Source: Lamellibrachia columna
Lineage: Eukaryota > Annelida > Polychaeta > Sabellida > Siboglinidae
Direction of reading: 5' to 3'
NCBI GenBank assembly: GCA_963662155.1
Contig: OY759267.1
Span: forward strand, 33,274,976-33,338,975
DNA: 64,000 bases
Below, piece after piece: positions 12,115 through 23,109 of the stretch. Positions within the stretch are counted from its first letter, which is position 1, and each line of letters begins with the position of its first letter. Made by a program: the position numbers and the translations under genes. The notes under the pieces were generated by a model, which made no database searches, was not told the DNA's origin, and saw nothing but the letters and a program-made list of their open reading frames with translations.

Positions 12115-12700
12115 ATAGTGTCATCACTGGTGACACTATAATATTTTAGTGTTGTAATCATTGGTGACACTATAATATGTTGGTGTCGTGGCATCACTGG
12201 TGACAGACACTATAATTTGTTGTTGTGTCATCATTTGTGACACAATGATGGGTCTGTGTTGTGTCATTACTGGTGACACTATGATTTGTCTGTGTACGTT
12301 ACACTAATGTGTATGTGTTGTGTCATCAGTGGTGACACTATATTCTGTTACACTAGTGTCATCACTGTTGACACTACAATATGTTATTGTGTCATCACTG
12401 ATGACACTCTATGTGTCTGTGTTGTATCATTATTAATGACGCTAATATGTTCGTGTAGTGTCATCACTGTTGACATTACAATATGTTATTGTGTAATCAC
12501 TGGTGACACTCTATAATGTGTCTGTGGTGTATCATTATTAATGACACTAATATGTTAGTGTAGTGTCATCACTGGTGACATCATAACGTGTTGTTATTGT
12601 GTCAACAAGGGTGACTATATAATCATTGCTGTACTGTCATCACTGTTGACATTATAATATGTCACTGTAGTGTCATCACTGCTGACACTAACATGTCACT
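12115..12700. repeat. Palindromic minisatellite, hairpin in each unit
   Basis: About fourteen degenerate units of 36-45 bp centred on GTGTCATCACTGGTGACAC, a 19-bp near-perfect palindrome. In the first unit the arms extend to TATAGTGTCA and TGACACTATA. Spacers are AT- and GT-rich. Nearly every unit could form a cruciform. Confidence 0.88.
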
Positions 12701-12736
12701 GTATACACATAGTACATGTGCATTAGTAGTTGTTCT

Positions 12737-12796
12737 GTTACTGGCAACAGTTACCATGGCAAACTGTTACCACAGTAACTGGTTACCATGGCAACC
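12737..12796. promoter_or_regulatory. Tandem cluster of RFX X-box-like sites
   Basis: Three 14-bp sites start at 12750 (GTTACCATGGCAAA), 12766 (GTTACCACAGTAAC) and 12782 (GTTACCATGGCAAC), spaced exactly 16 bp, with a contracted site GTTACTGGCAAC at 12737. The known RFX X-box is GTNRCC, 0-3 bases, RGYAAC; the second and third sites fit fully and the first misses the last base. It could be a regulatory module or a small tandem repeat that happens to resemble one. No adjacent gene was recognised on either side. Confidence 0.5.
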
Positions 12797-13265
12797 TGTT
12801 AACAGTTTTCAACCTCAACCTTCTAGCAAATTAGCAAATGAAGAGCCCCAGAAACCAACGCATCTAGCCACAAGAAAACATACATATTTCACATTTATTA
12901 CGAATACAATTTGATTAAATATTTTCTTGATTTTAATCTAACGTGAGCCAAATAGATTACACCAAATACATGCATTCATGATCAAACAATCAAACGTTGG
13001 AGTAGAATCCAAAAAGACAAACAAATTAGGAAAAAGAAATAACGTCAAGGCATAAAAATTGGCAAGCCAATTGTAGCAAAGCAGCTACAATGGTCACCAG
13101 AACTGTTTCCAGCAGAATGACACTGACAATCCTTTGTTAACTGTCATGATATGTCATTGTGAGACAATTATGCCCACTCTGGCTTCTAGCGTCCACTATT
13201 ATACTCTGGTCAGATAAGTGACCTCTACATATTCTGAAGGTACAAGTCAGTAGCCCGTCTTGCTT
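12797..13265. other. No feature seen
   Basis: AT-rich sequence without exon-like stretches or repeats. Confidence 0.5.
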
Positions 13266-13925
13266 AAAGCACAACACGCTGCTATTTTCTGTGTACATGG
13301 CAGGTTGTACACCAGAACTGATACTGTTGATTAGGAATACATGTGTACACACACCCAACGTGTACACAGCATGTTGTACACCAGCACTGATACTGTTGTT
13401 ATTAATATAGCTGTACACACCTCCAATGTGTACACACCATTTTGTATGCGAGCACACACTGTTGATTAGGAATACACATGTACACACAGTTAATGTATAC
13501 ACATCATGTTGAACACCAGCATTGATACTGTTGTTTATAAATACATGTGTACACACCCAATGTGTACACAACACACAAACCTGTTGTTTATAAATACATG
13601 TGTACACACCCAATGTGTACACCACACACAAACCTGTTGTTTAAGAATACAACATGGTGTACACCAGCACAGATACTACTGTTGATTAGGAATACACATG
13701 TACACACATGTGTATGCGCATGAAATGTGTACACAGCATGTTGTACACCAGCACGGGTACTGTTGATTATGAATACTGTTGTACACATCCCAATGTGTAC
13801 ACATGTTGAACACCAGAACATATACTGTTGATTAGGAATACACAATGTGTACATAGCACGATGCACAACAGTTGTACACCAGCACTGTTATGGTTGATAA
13901 GGAATACACATGTACACACCCAAGT
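13266..13925. repeat. Minisatellite, long irregular units
   Basis: Irregular units of about 50-90 bp alternate ACATGTGTACACACCCAA, TGTGTACACAGCATGTTG and TACACCAGCACTGATACTG, then TTGATTAGGAATACA. The TGTACA and GTGTAC motifs are palindromic, so pairing between units is likely. Confidence 0.88.
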
Positions 13926-14124
13926 GTATGCCAAGCTGTATGCCCTATGTATGCTAAAACTGCTGCCAACATTAATTTATATTGCTCTATATATTAGCCT
14001 GATGTACATAGAAAGTTGACTGTTACGTGATCATAGACGCCCGCACATTTACTTGCTGTATTCTGTCTAAATGACATTGAATCTGTTGATAGAACAAGAC
14101 AATCCCAAAGTCTGGAGCACACAA

Positions 14125-14460
14125 GCTCTTGTACTCATCAGGAGCAGACAATGCTCATCAGGAGCAGTCAGTGCTCCTATACTCGTTAAAAGCAGTAAAT
14201 GTGCTCCTATATGCATTAGGAGCACTGCTCATCGAGCGCAAACTGTGCTCCAAGTCCCGTCACAATGTGTCACTTTCATAGGATCTCCTCATGACCAAAC
14301 AGTGCTCTTATAATTGTCGAGAGCAGTGCTCTTTGTGAGCAAACAGTGCTCCTATTCTCATCAAGAGCAGTGCTCCTCATGAGCGAACATACTCTTATAC
14401 TCACAGCAATGCTCATGATGAAACAGTGCTCCTTTTTTCGTCAAGAGAAAGTTCACTTTC
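14125..14460. repeat. Degenerate repeat of AGCAGTGCTC motifs
   Basis: Irregular copies of AGTGCTCCTATACTCATCA and AGAGCAGTGCTC at 20-40 bp spacing. Confidence 0.75.
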
Positions 14461-14497
14461 GTGGTGATCTCCTCTGGCATGTCTCTGGTGACAACAG

Positions 14498-14850
14498 CTA
14501 CAAAGAAACAGGACACTTCATACAACAGCTACAAAAAGACAGGATACTTCATACAATAGCTAAAAAGAGACAGGACACTTCATACAACAGCTACAAAGAG
14601 ACAGGACACTTCATGCAACAGCTACAAAAAGACAGGATACTTCATACAACAGCTACAAAGATACAGGACACTTCACACAACAGCTACAAAGAGACAGGAC
14701 ATTTCCTACAAAAGCTACAAAGAGACAGGACACTTCATACAACAGCTACAAAGAGACAGGACACTTCCTACAACAGCTACAAAGAGACAGGACACTTCAT
14801 ACAACAGCTACAAAGAGGCAGCACACTTCATACAACAGCTTCTTACCCAG
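14498..14850. repeat. 30-bp minisatellite, about eleven units
   Basis: Units read CAACAGCTACAAAGAGACAG then GACACTTCATA. Because the period is ten codons, a 195-codon plus-strand frame stays open across it; this is not taken as a gene. Confidence 0.93.
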
Positions 14851-14939
14851 AAACTGTTAGAATATATCGATTACCAGAAACTGACTTGATATTGCACACA
14901 GTAGTAGTCAATTATTACAATTATGCAATATGACAAGTG

Positions 14940-15594
14940 TCATTATCAATTGTTTTAGTATCCCGCATGCACGCACACAAGCACACCTGCATGCACACAC
15001 GCACAACTGAAATGATTGAAAACTGATAAGAAAGAAATTATAGATTAGACAAATCTACACTGGTTGTATAAGAAATAAATGGGACAGATCATTAATTAAC
15101 CTTGAGGTTCTAATCATACGAATAAAGTGCCAGTGATTTTTACAGTATCCCATATGACAATTTTTGCTCTATGGAAATTTATTTCTTAACATGGATGTGT
15201 CCATATTTGAGGGCTGCGACACTTATGCTTTGCCCAAATAAATATTTCTAGTGGACGGTTGGCAACAAATGCTCGTGTCAATGATGGAAGGATCCCTGGT
15301 GTACGAAGACAGAATCCGGTTTGTTTGTGCGACAAATGACAGGGAGCATACTCCAAGTTGATTGTCTCGAAAATAAGTGTAGGATTTGACAAAAACACTA
15401 CTGCAGGTCGATGACAAGACAACAATACACGTGAAGTTTTTATTAAAACTAAATTGTAACTTTAGCACACTGTGGACTGACTTCTAGCGTTGTTTCAATG
15501 GGGAAAATCAACAGTGTACTTCATTCAATCGTATCCTCTTGTGAGGGAGTTTGCAGAATTAATTGAGCCGTGTCTTGGACACTTCTGCAGTGGT
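14940..15594. other. No gene recognised
   Basis: AT-rich. A minus-strand open stretch at 15186-15468 has no recognised similarity. A DLG C-terminal exon (end of the GK domain) would be expected somewhere below 16196 but was not found. Confidence 0.4.
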
Positions 15595-15599
15595 TCATG

Positions 15600-15712
15600 A
15601 GAGATGGAGTCCACAGCAGGCTACACATTTACCCCGTGTGGGATCTTTTACTTCCCCTGACATAGACACCAGATAGAAGGGACCAACGGCTTTTACTGTC
15701 TCTTCCGAAAGA
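15600..15712 (-). mobile_element. SINE-like 3' fragment
   Basis: On the minus strand the block AAAGCCGTTGGTC, TGGTGTCTATGYCAGGGG and CCCACACGGGGTAAATG is shared with the tRNA-headed element at 52685-52830. The tRNA-like head is missing here. Confidence 0.55.
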
Positions 15713-15714
15713 AT

Positions 15715-15812
15715 GTTACAGATGGTCAGTAACACATTACAACATGTGGTCAGTAACATGTTATAACATGTGGTCAGTAACATGTTACAACATGTGGTCA
15801 GTAACACGTTAC
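15715..15812. repeat. 26-bp minisatellite, four units
   Basis: Repeats of ACATGTGGTCAGTAACATGT with TACA spacers. Contains ACATGT palindromes. Confidence 0.9.
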
Positions 15813-16195
15813 AAGATGGCTTCAGGTTGATGTAAGAGCTTTTTAAGACCAATACTTTGAAAATCTAAGACCTCCTTCATAGACAGATTCAATTGAAAAC
15901 AAAGCAATTTGACATCCTCTTGGGAACATTTATTTAATGGTCAATGTGTAATACACACTGATCACTAAATACATCTTTAATTAAATTTAATTAAAGATGT
16001 ATATCACTCAACGATACACAATGTATTCCACCTTTGTCTATTAACAGGTTAAGGCTTAGGCCTAGTTAGGCGAATTCAAATTTAAGACTTTTAAAAGAAA
16101 CTGTCAAGGCATTACAAATGTGAGATCCAATTTAACAATTAAAGACCTTTTAAGATTTTTAAAGAATTCATGAACAGTTGTTCTACCAGACTCAC

Positions 16196-16305
16196 ATGAT
16201 GGCATCGACAGACTTTGGCTTGATGAAGATGGCGATAGGGAAGAGTCCAGCCATCTACAGTCTCTTGATGGCGTTGCCGCTGACATCCAGGATACAGTGC
16301 TTGCC
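16196..16305 (-). pseudogene. DLG: DLG exon: guanylate-kinase domain core, with in-frame TAG
   Basis: The minus-strand frame reads GKHCILDVSGNAIKRL, stop, MAGLFPIAIFIKPKSVDAI, a close match to the GK domain of discs-large MAGUKs (synaptic and septate-junction scaffold proteins). The exon starts after ACAG at 16306 and ends before GTGAGT at 16195, leaving phase 2 as the family needs for the following Met. The TAG sits where the family has Gln, one C-to-T change from CAG. The acceptor and first codons are triplicated just upstream. A working DLG would be truncated before the end of GK here, so pseudogene or assembly error is likely. The following exon (MNKRLTEEQ to the C-terminus) was not found. 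Confidence 0.85.
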
Positions 16306-16425
16306 CTGTCAGAGACAGACACAAGTATACATCAAAGATACAGTGCTTGCCCTGTCAGAGACAGACACAAGTGTACATCAAAGATACAGTGCTTGCCCTG
16401 TCAGAGACAGACACAAGTGTACTCG
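16291..16425. repeat. 46-bp repeat, three copies, carrying the DLG splice acceptor
   Basis: Each copy contains, on the minus strand, CTGTCTCTGACAG followed by GGCAAGCACTGTATC, that is polypyrimidine tract, AG and the first five codons of the GK exon. The copy next to the exon body is used in the model. Using the middle or outer acceptor would add 46 or 92 bases and shift the frame. Confidence 0.9.
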
Positions 16426-16429
16426 TTGT

Positions 16430-16866
16430 ACAACCAATCAAATCTGTTGTTTCATACACTCCTATTACTGGGGACACTTAATGTTATATACTCTTGGTAT
16501 CAAGAAATACCATAGGACATTTAGGCTATTTCCACATTTTAGTAAACTCCTCTTACTGAAGGCGCTTATTTTTTTTTTACCAGGGACACTTGCAATTTAC
16601 GAAAACTTGTCTAAATATGACACTTTAATTTCAAACATGCCCCTTATATTGATGGTACAAGTCATTTCAGCAACTCTCTCTCTCAACAAAACACCTTGAG
16701 GACACTTGTTTTGTCTTATTGATGACACTTCAAAACAAGGGTTTTGTATTGACCGAGGACACTTGTAATTTGCCTTAACTGAGGATACTTCCAATTTGCA
16801 TACTAATGACACTTGTAATATGTCTCACTAGGACACTTGTGATTTGCATACTGAGGACATTTACAC
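16430..16866. other. DLG intron with short GACACTT-type repeats
   Basis: The motifs GGACACTTG and ACTGAGGACA recur irregularly from 16690 to 16860. Otherwise AT-rich without exon-like sequence. Confidence 0.5.
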
Positions 16867-17037
16867 TTTCTGCCACCTCCCTCACTGATGCGACGCTCGT
16901 TCCATAGAGGTTGCTATTGTACTGGCCTGCCTCTATAAACAGGTTGTTTTGTATATCCGCCTCCATCTGTTCCCATGACTCGACAAAGTGGTAGTCGCAA
17001 TGGTCAACCTCGTGTTCTCGTTGCAGCAGTGTTGTAT
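16867..17037 (-). pseudogene. DLG: DLG exon: guanylate-kinase domain, middle part
   Basis: After TAG at 17038 the frame gives (H)[37 protein letters not shown] and [19 protein letters not shown], the GMP-binding half of a DLG GK domain. Conserved positions are altered: GRDYHF reads HCDYHF and SREQ reads SWEQ, the latter CGG to TGG. The donor side reads GCAGAAAGTGTAA, two bases short of the expected GAA AAG followed by GT, so splicing at the only GT gives a phase that does not fit the next exon. The preceding exon with the P-loop (GPMKDRINDDL) is not seen between here and 20619. Confidence 0.85.
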
Positions 17038-17919
17038 CTATGACAGCAATGACATGACACTACAAGTGACATGGTGACAGTATCACACAAATGTTTGTGA
17101 CAGACATTATTTGACAAGGACTGTCATTTAACAAATATTGTTGCATAAAACTCCATCCTCAACTGATTTAGCTGATCGCAAATCCTGTTCGTTGATGTCG
17201 AAATATGTAGTGTGTGAATAGTTTAAGTAGTATCTGCAGTCGATTTAATAAAAAAATGCCTATTTTTGTTAAAATCATCAAAATAATTCACTTTAGTCAT
17301 TAGCTTTGGTAAGGTTTAAAATAGCAGGTATCCAAAATGGTAAATACTGTGTGGGTTAATGCCGATCATGGACGTGAATTCCATTCTCTCACCGATCACA
17401 TAACAAAGTGACACAATTTCACCAAGGGTGAAATTTGTGAGTTTTCAGCGTTTCCATTATCACTTCACTTAATCTTTGACCAAACATTAAGTAATTTAAT
17501 AGTTTGTCTGATGATTTAAAAAAAAAAATACATACAAAAGTTGTACAAATGAGCTAGCATGTGGCAGTGGTTACTAGTTAGGTTTGATCTTTGCATAATA
17601 AATTTGCAATGAGAATATTGAAAAAATCAAATTGAGAAGGGACCATCACTGAATAAAGACCATCACTTTTTAAAGACAGTTGCTTAACAACTGACCATCA
17701 TTTAACAGATGTTAAGACTTAACAAGGACCGTCAATGAATAAGGACAATTTGAAAAGGTTAAGAGATAAAATATCAAGGCAGTTACACGTTTTGCATGAA
17801 TATTATTTCTTACCAATAGAGATGTTACAAATACAAATAAATTCAGTGGTGCAATGCTCTGTAAAACAGTAGTTTAGTTAGCCAATAAAAACCGGTGCAC
17901 AGCCTGTTTGACACAGACC
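17038..17919. other. DLG intron, nothing recognised
   Basis: AT-rich. Searched by eye on the minus strand for the GK P-loop exon without success. Confidence 0.5.
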
Positions 17920-18405
17920 ACCACTTAACATGGGTGGTGACATAAGATAGGCCATTACTTAACATGGGTGGTAACATAAGATAGACCATCACTTAGCATG
18001 AGCAGTAACATAAGATAGACCATCGCTTAACATGGGTGGCAACATAAGATGGACCATCACTTAACATGTGCGGCAATATAAAATAGACCATTACTTAACA
18101 TGAGCGGTAACATAAGATAGAACATCACTTAACATGGGCGGTAACATAAGATAGACCATTACATAACAAATGTAGCCATTTTGTACTATCATCTGCAGTG
18201 CCCCCAAACATAACATTCATGCGGTCCAGGGAAAAACGTTGAAACCAGAACACAGAAGGAGGATGGTGAAATTGCAAAAAAAGATTGAAATGAAGAAACA
18301 CCTTTACTTAACATGGGCGGTAACATAAGATTGAATATTACTTTACATGGGCCGTAACATAAGATAGACCATTACTTAACATGGACAGTAACATAAGATA
18401 GACCC
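17920..18405. repeat. 34-bp minisatellite, about nine units in two blocks
   Basis: Units read CACTTAACATGGGCGGTAAC then ATAAGATAGACCAT. A block of about 75 bases (18230-18300: GGGAAAAACGTTGAAACC to AAGAAACACC) interrupts it and recurs, diverged, at 18413-18482, so a compound unit was duplicated. Confidence 0.9.
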
Positions 18406-18484
18406 AGGGAAACGTTGAGAGAAACCAGAAGACAGAAAGAGGATGGTGAAATTACATAAAAAGATTGGAATAAAGAAACATCTG

Positions 18485-19914
18485 AGGATGAAGGTAGCGG
18501 GAAACAGACTGCGAGGAACAGGGCACATTCAGAGACTGAGTGAGGAGAGATTGACAAAGAGAGCAGGGAAACCAAAGTTGGTGGTAGAAGAGGAAGACCA
18601 AAGTTAAGGTGGAGAGGGAGAGGGAGAGGGTGAAGAGTCAAGAACAAGGCAGGTGTGAACAGCAAATAATGACAGAAGATCGAGAGATAAAGACAAGTAG
18701 TTGTGAGGAAAACAATTTGCGATGTGGCCCAGAGAATAAGACAACATGTCCAAGACAAGAGTTTGTAACGAGAGACTTATGTGGTACGCAGCTTCCAATG
18801 TTAATGGTATTTTTGGTAGCAAGGTTGGCAAAATAAACATACTGAAATATTAATGTTAAAAATATGTAATCAAGTCTCAAAATTTTTTTATTTAACCAAA
18901 ACATTTGACTTAAATTTGTTCTGACTTTTTTGACAGATAAACAGATAACCTAATAAGCGGACAGTATGCTTGAAAAAAATTGGGCTATGTAAAAATGTCA
19001 AGGAATCTGTTCTTATAAGCATACACAAACATGTTTTCTCTAGACAATAAGATGACTGTTTAGCACTATTAGTATCATTAAATTTTGGTGTCTAGTGTAG
19101 AACAATTGAAAAGTGGTGCCAACTGTTTAACACCAGATGGCGACACTTGTTCCACACTAGTCACATTACAATAATTATGGATCCTGCAGATTAAAAAGAG
19201 GGTGTATGCTAATGCACCACTAATTAAAATGGAACCGCCTCGTAAGACAACACAGTCTCCTCTCCCGCTGAAACAACGGTCACCTCACATCACAATTACA
19301 TTAAAACTACAGTACTTTGTCTTCTTACATGACGTCATTTTTCATGACATTCGATTGCTAAGAATATTACAATAAGCCCAAACATTTATGAAACAGTGGA
19401 CTCTCAGTATATGGAATAAGGGATTTGCCTAAACGGTTCCATGTATAATAATAACAATAAAAAAAAAACCAGAATCATTAAGCATGATATCATGAACAGA
19501 GATGATCTTGATATGTAGAATATGTTGATATTTGGCCAAACTGTTCCATGTATAACAATGACAATAATAAAACTTCAATAACACCTCAATCCCCATAACC
19601 TGAGCTCAGAAACACAACAAACCAGAAACGTTAAACATAATATCATGAACAGGGATGAGCAGAAGTCATCACCAGACTCTGATCAGAGCAAGAGACCGCA
19701 GAGGATTTAGGCTGGAAATGCAATTGTTAAAAAATACACTACAAGATACATAAAACTGTGCAGTTGTGATAATTGATTTATCATGAAAGACTGGAATTTA
19801 ATGAACATTAAAAAAGAAACAACTATAATATTAGCAATATATATGGAAGAGCTGCAATCACAGAACGTGACACTACGTAGTGAGACATTACATAAATAAG
19901 ACAACCCAGTATAA
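18485..19914. other. DLG intron, no gene recognised
   Basis: A purine-rich stretch lies at 18480-18700. Two related stretches (AAACGGTTCCATGTATAATA near 19430 and AACTGTTCCATGTATAACAA near 19540, each followed by AAACCAGAA and CATGATATCATGAAC-like sequence) form a duplication of about 120-150 bp. No exon was found. Confidence 0.45.
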
Positions 19915-20052
19915 GGACATCAGGCTCTTGAGGACATCAGGCATGCGAGGATGTCGGGCTCGTGAGGATGTTGGGCTTGTGAGGACATCAGGCTCATAAG
20001 GATATCGTGTTCGTAAGGACAACGGGCTCATAAGGATATCGGGCTAATAAGG
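19915..20052. repeat. 17-18 bp tandem repeat
   Basis: About eight units of GTGAGGACATCAGGCTC or ATAAGGATATCGGGCT. Confidence 0.85.
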
Positions 20053-20329
20053 ATATCGGGTTTGTGTCCCAGCTTTGACCCATTCGGGTCATTCCCAACT
20101 AAATAAATATACCTTTTATGTTGGTGGATTTGGAAGTAATGAAAATGACAATATCCAAATGAACTACACTTCGTTTTCACAACTAGTATATCAATTGTGT
20201 GTAAAGTGTGAAAGAAACTGTCGACACAGGACAGTCTTAATGAAGTGTACAAAATATGAACTGTCTACAAACTAGTCATTTAATGTTTTTATTAAAGCTT
20301 TAATACTGGTTGACGGGTGCACTATCACA

Positions 20330-20611
20330 AGTAATGTGGTGTATGAGTGCAATGTGGTGTATGAGTGCATTGTGTGGTGCATGAGTGCACTGTGTGTTGC
20401 ATGAGGGTACTGTGTGGTGCATGAGTGCAGTGTGTGGTGCATGAGTGCACTGTGTGGTGCATGAGTGCACTGTGTGTTGCATGAGTGCACTGTGTGTTGC
20501 ATGAGTGCACTGTGTGATGCATGAGTGCACTGTGTGATGCATGAGTGAACTGTGTGGTGCATGAGTGCACTGTGTGGTGCATGAGTGCACTGTATGGTGT
20601 ACGAGTGCATC
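20330..20611. repeat. 20-bp minisatellite abutting a DLG donor site
   Basis: About thirteen units of TGCATGAGTGCACTGTGTGG. The array ends about seven bases from the exon donor at 20618. Confidence 0.93.
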
Positions 20612-20618
20612 GCCCTAC

Positions 20619-20685
20619 CTTTGGGTCTGATCCTTTGCCAGAAAACTTGACATTTATTAGTCTCGCCCTCTCCTTCCTCTCCACC
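20619..20685 (-). pseudogene. DLG: DLG exon: HOOK segment after SH3
   Basis: After ACAG at 20686 the frame reads (R)VERKERARLINVKFSGK and GSDPK, then GTAGGG. This matches the basic HOOK region that follows SH3 in discs-large proteins (RRVERKERARLKTVKF). Phase 2 from the SH3 exon fits exactly, making the codon AGG. The exon itself looks intact. It is squeezed between two minisatellites, one on each side within a few bases of the splice sites. Listed under the same broken locus because neighbouring exons carry stops. Confidence 0.9.
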
Positions 20686-20689
20686 CTGT

Positions 20690-21005
20690 CGACACAGACA
20701 TGTTGACATGGCACTACTGACATCCGACACAAGACATGATGACATGGCACTATTGACATCCAACACAAGACGTGATGACATGGCACTATGGACATCTGAC
20801 ACATGACATGGCACTATGGACATATTACACAATACATGATGACGTGACACCATGGACATCTGACACAATACATCATGACATGGCACTACTGACATCCAAC
20901 ACAAGACATGATGACATGTCACTACGGACATCCGACACAAGACATCATGACATGGCACTATGGACATTTCACACAAGATATGAATGGCCACTATGGAAAT
21001 AAAAC
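20690..21005. repeat. 36-bp minisatellite abutting a DLG acceptor
   Basis: About eight units built on CATGATGACATGGCACTATG and GACATCTGACACAAGA. The bases just upstream of the HOOK exon acceptor resemble a unit, so the polypyrimidine region is part of, or the seed of, the array. Confidence 0.9.
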
Positions 21006-21324
21006 ATGATGACATGACACAACTTCCGACACTGACACTGCAGCATGTCAAAGTTAATATTCTGACTGCTGACACAGCCAATACGCCACCAACATAGTAA
21101 AGGTAACCTTGTTGCATTAGTCTACAGTTCATTCAATATGCTTTAAAGAAATTGTGTTAGAAGGCACAATACAATAAAAGTTAGCATAACACTAGAATGG
21201 ATACAAAATTGAATCTGAATGTTATTTTTAAAATTAGTTATTTTAAAAGATATCATGTTGGTACTATATTTAGAAGTGAAAAGTCAGTTTGAGTGTTTTC
21301 ATAAATTGTGTCATGGATGACAAT

Positions 21325-21445
21325 GACTGAAATAAGGCACACGTTGGTGACAGTGACTGATGGCTGAAACAAGGCACACGTTGGTGACAGTGACTGATGG
21401 CTGAAACAAGGCACACGTTGGTGACAGTGACTGATGGCTGAAACA
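21325..21445. repeat. 37-bp minisatellite, about three units
   Basis: Units of ACACGTTGGTGACAGTGACT followed by GATGGCTGAAACAAGGC, in the intron between the SH3 and HOOK exons. Confidence 0.93.
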
Positions 21446-21551
21446 ATGTTGGATTACAACATTCATGTTTGTTAAACAAATTACGAATACTGTCATAGAG
21501 TCATCTATGTCAGAGACACCGACATCGACACCGACATTGACACTGACTTAC

Positions 21552-21728
21552 CTCCTCTTGCTGTGGATAATACCAAGGCCGTCATCGTCGTCAGGTGGCA
21601 ATAGTTTGCGTGCCTGCCACCACTCATCATCACTGGCATTGGTGACATGGAGAATGTCACCATACTTAAATGCCAGGCAGTGACTGGACAGACCAGTGTC
21701 TTTACTCGGGTCGTAGTCAAACAACGCC
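21552..21728 (-). pseudogene. DLG: DLG exon: SH3 domain
   Basis: The frame reads (R)[57 protein letters not shown] and R. It contains the ALFDYD start, the DDEWW motif and the LGIIxSKRR end of MAGUK SH3 domains. The acceptor (TTCAG at 21729) and donor (GTAAGT from 21551) are canonical, and both phases fit the neighbouring exons. Two normally conserved positions differ: VIPSKRR reads IIHSKRR, and PSQGL reads SSHCL. The reading frame is intact. The SH3 of MAGUKs packs against GK and does not bind classic PxxP ligands. Confidence 0.93.
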
Positions 21729-21949
21729 CTGAACAACAGTAGTAATGTGTGAGGAACGTAGATCTATTTCAACAACACAGTTACAATTACATTCAATATG
21801 CTCTATCTAATACATGGGTGCAATACTGATTATCATATTGTGTCCCATACAGATGGAACTGGTTATTTATGTCATGACGAGTTTATTGCATGTGAAATGA
21901 GTTTTTAGTATACAGCGAAATGTTTCGAAATATTTCCAACAGACTTAAC

Positions 21950-22330
21950 ACTAACAGGGAGTGAGTTCCACAGAGTCGGTGCAGCAACTGAAAAAGCACT
22001 AATCCCAACATTTGTCTTAACACTGGGAACAAAAAGTAGATTAGAATTAGATGATCGAAGCTGTCTGAGCTGTCTTGCAGGAGTGAGCAGTGAATGTAAA
22101 TATGCTTGTTGCTTGAATCATAGTGCTCGATACGTAATCGTACAGATCTTAAAAATGATGCGACATCAGACAGGAAGCCAATGCAATGTTTTAAGAAGTG
22201 GTAATGAGTGAGAGAAACAAGGCGACCAGTGAAACTAGTGCCAAACAACTTTGCACACACTGAAGTTTTAAGATGTCCTTGAGAGCAATATTATGATAAA
22301 GGGAATTGCAATAGTCTATTCTACTGCTAA
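21950..22330. repeat. Dispersed repeat, unknown family
   Basis: GAGTTCCACAGAGTCGG through GGAACAAAAAGTAGATTAGA to GTGAATGTAAATATG recurs diverged at 39470-39645 and in part at 23110-23200, three copies in the window. Probably the 3' part of a retroelement; not assigned. Confidence 0.6.
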
Positions 22331-22668
22331 TAATAGTAGTTGCAATAGTTTTGGTGACATCAAATGACATATATCGTCAAATACAATGAAGATCACGAAT
22401 GTGATAAAAGCAGCAACAACAAGTTTGTGAAATATGCTGTCTAAAATCTGAATTACTATCAAAGTTGACTCCTAAATTTCGTGCTGAAGATGGCCAGTGT
22501 AAAATTTTGGCTCAACATAGATGTAGTGAAAAAAAGTTTACCATGCTGCTTGTGTGAATAATAAGAAACTGTTTTATTTGCATTCAGTAATTGTGCAAAT
22601 CTTAAAATTACAGACAGATGTGGTGTAGCACAAACATGACACCTGTGACAGATGTCATGACAGTGTAC

Positions 22669-22770
22669 CTGACATAGAGTGTCCTCTTCTGTGTCATCTT
22701 CAGGCTCCTGGTACTTGTGTTCATCATTTGTTCCCGCAGGTCCTGAATCTTTGACTCAAGCTGTTGTACT
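22669..22770 (-). pseudogene. DLG: DLG exon: PDZ3-SH3 linker
   Basis: The frame reads VQQLESKIQDLREQMMNTST, RSLKMTQKRTLYV plus AG. This corresponds to the family linker YSRFEAKIHDLREQMMN followed by LRTSQKRSLYVR. Acceptor TTACAG and donor GTACAC are canonical, and the donor phase fits the SH3 exon exactly. The incoming phase expects two bases of an Arg codon from the PDZ3 exon, which the preceding exon supplies only if its donor is read one base off. The exon itself is intact. Confidence 0.92.
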
Positions 22771-23109
22771 CTGTAACACAGCAGGTTAAAGGTCACACAG
22801 GGTCATATGGGTCACACATGGTCAAAGGTCACAAAGAAAAGCAATAATATTAATGAAAAAAATTCTATTGCGCCAACATCCTCAGGAACCTGAGCTCAGA
22901 TGCATATCAAAATGGAAAGGTTAGGCAATCTCAAAAACGGAAGACAAATGGTTACAGTTGTCAATGCTGGGGAGTTATGGAGGGAAAGGGCAGTTGTAAA
23001 GTCAAGTTGTCTACAGGTGGAGGAATATGCTAGGGTGCTACGGAAGGAAAGGGCAGTTGTAATGTCAAGTCTTCAGATGACACTGACATTGTATCCTGTT
23101 TCCTGCTGA

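Noticed and set aside
15186..15468. Two overlapping minus ORFs as DLG C-terminal exons
   Set aside because: Neither contains the MNKRLTEEQ or IWVP motifs expected at the DLG C-terminus.
16196..16305. A non-standard genetic code with TAG as Gln
   Set aside because: Other frame lesions, missing exons and a TAG at a non-Gln site in MED4 copy B favour pseudogene decay; kept only as a test within the DLG finding.
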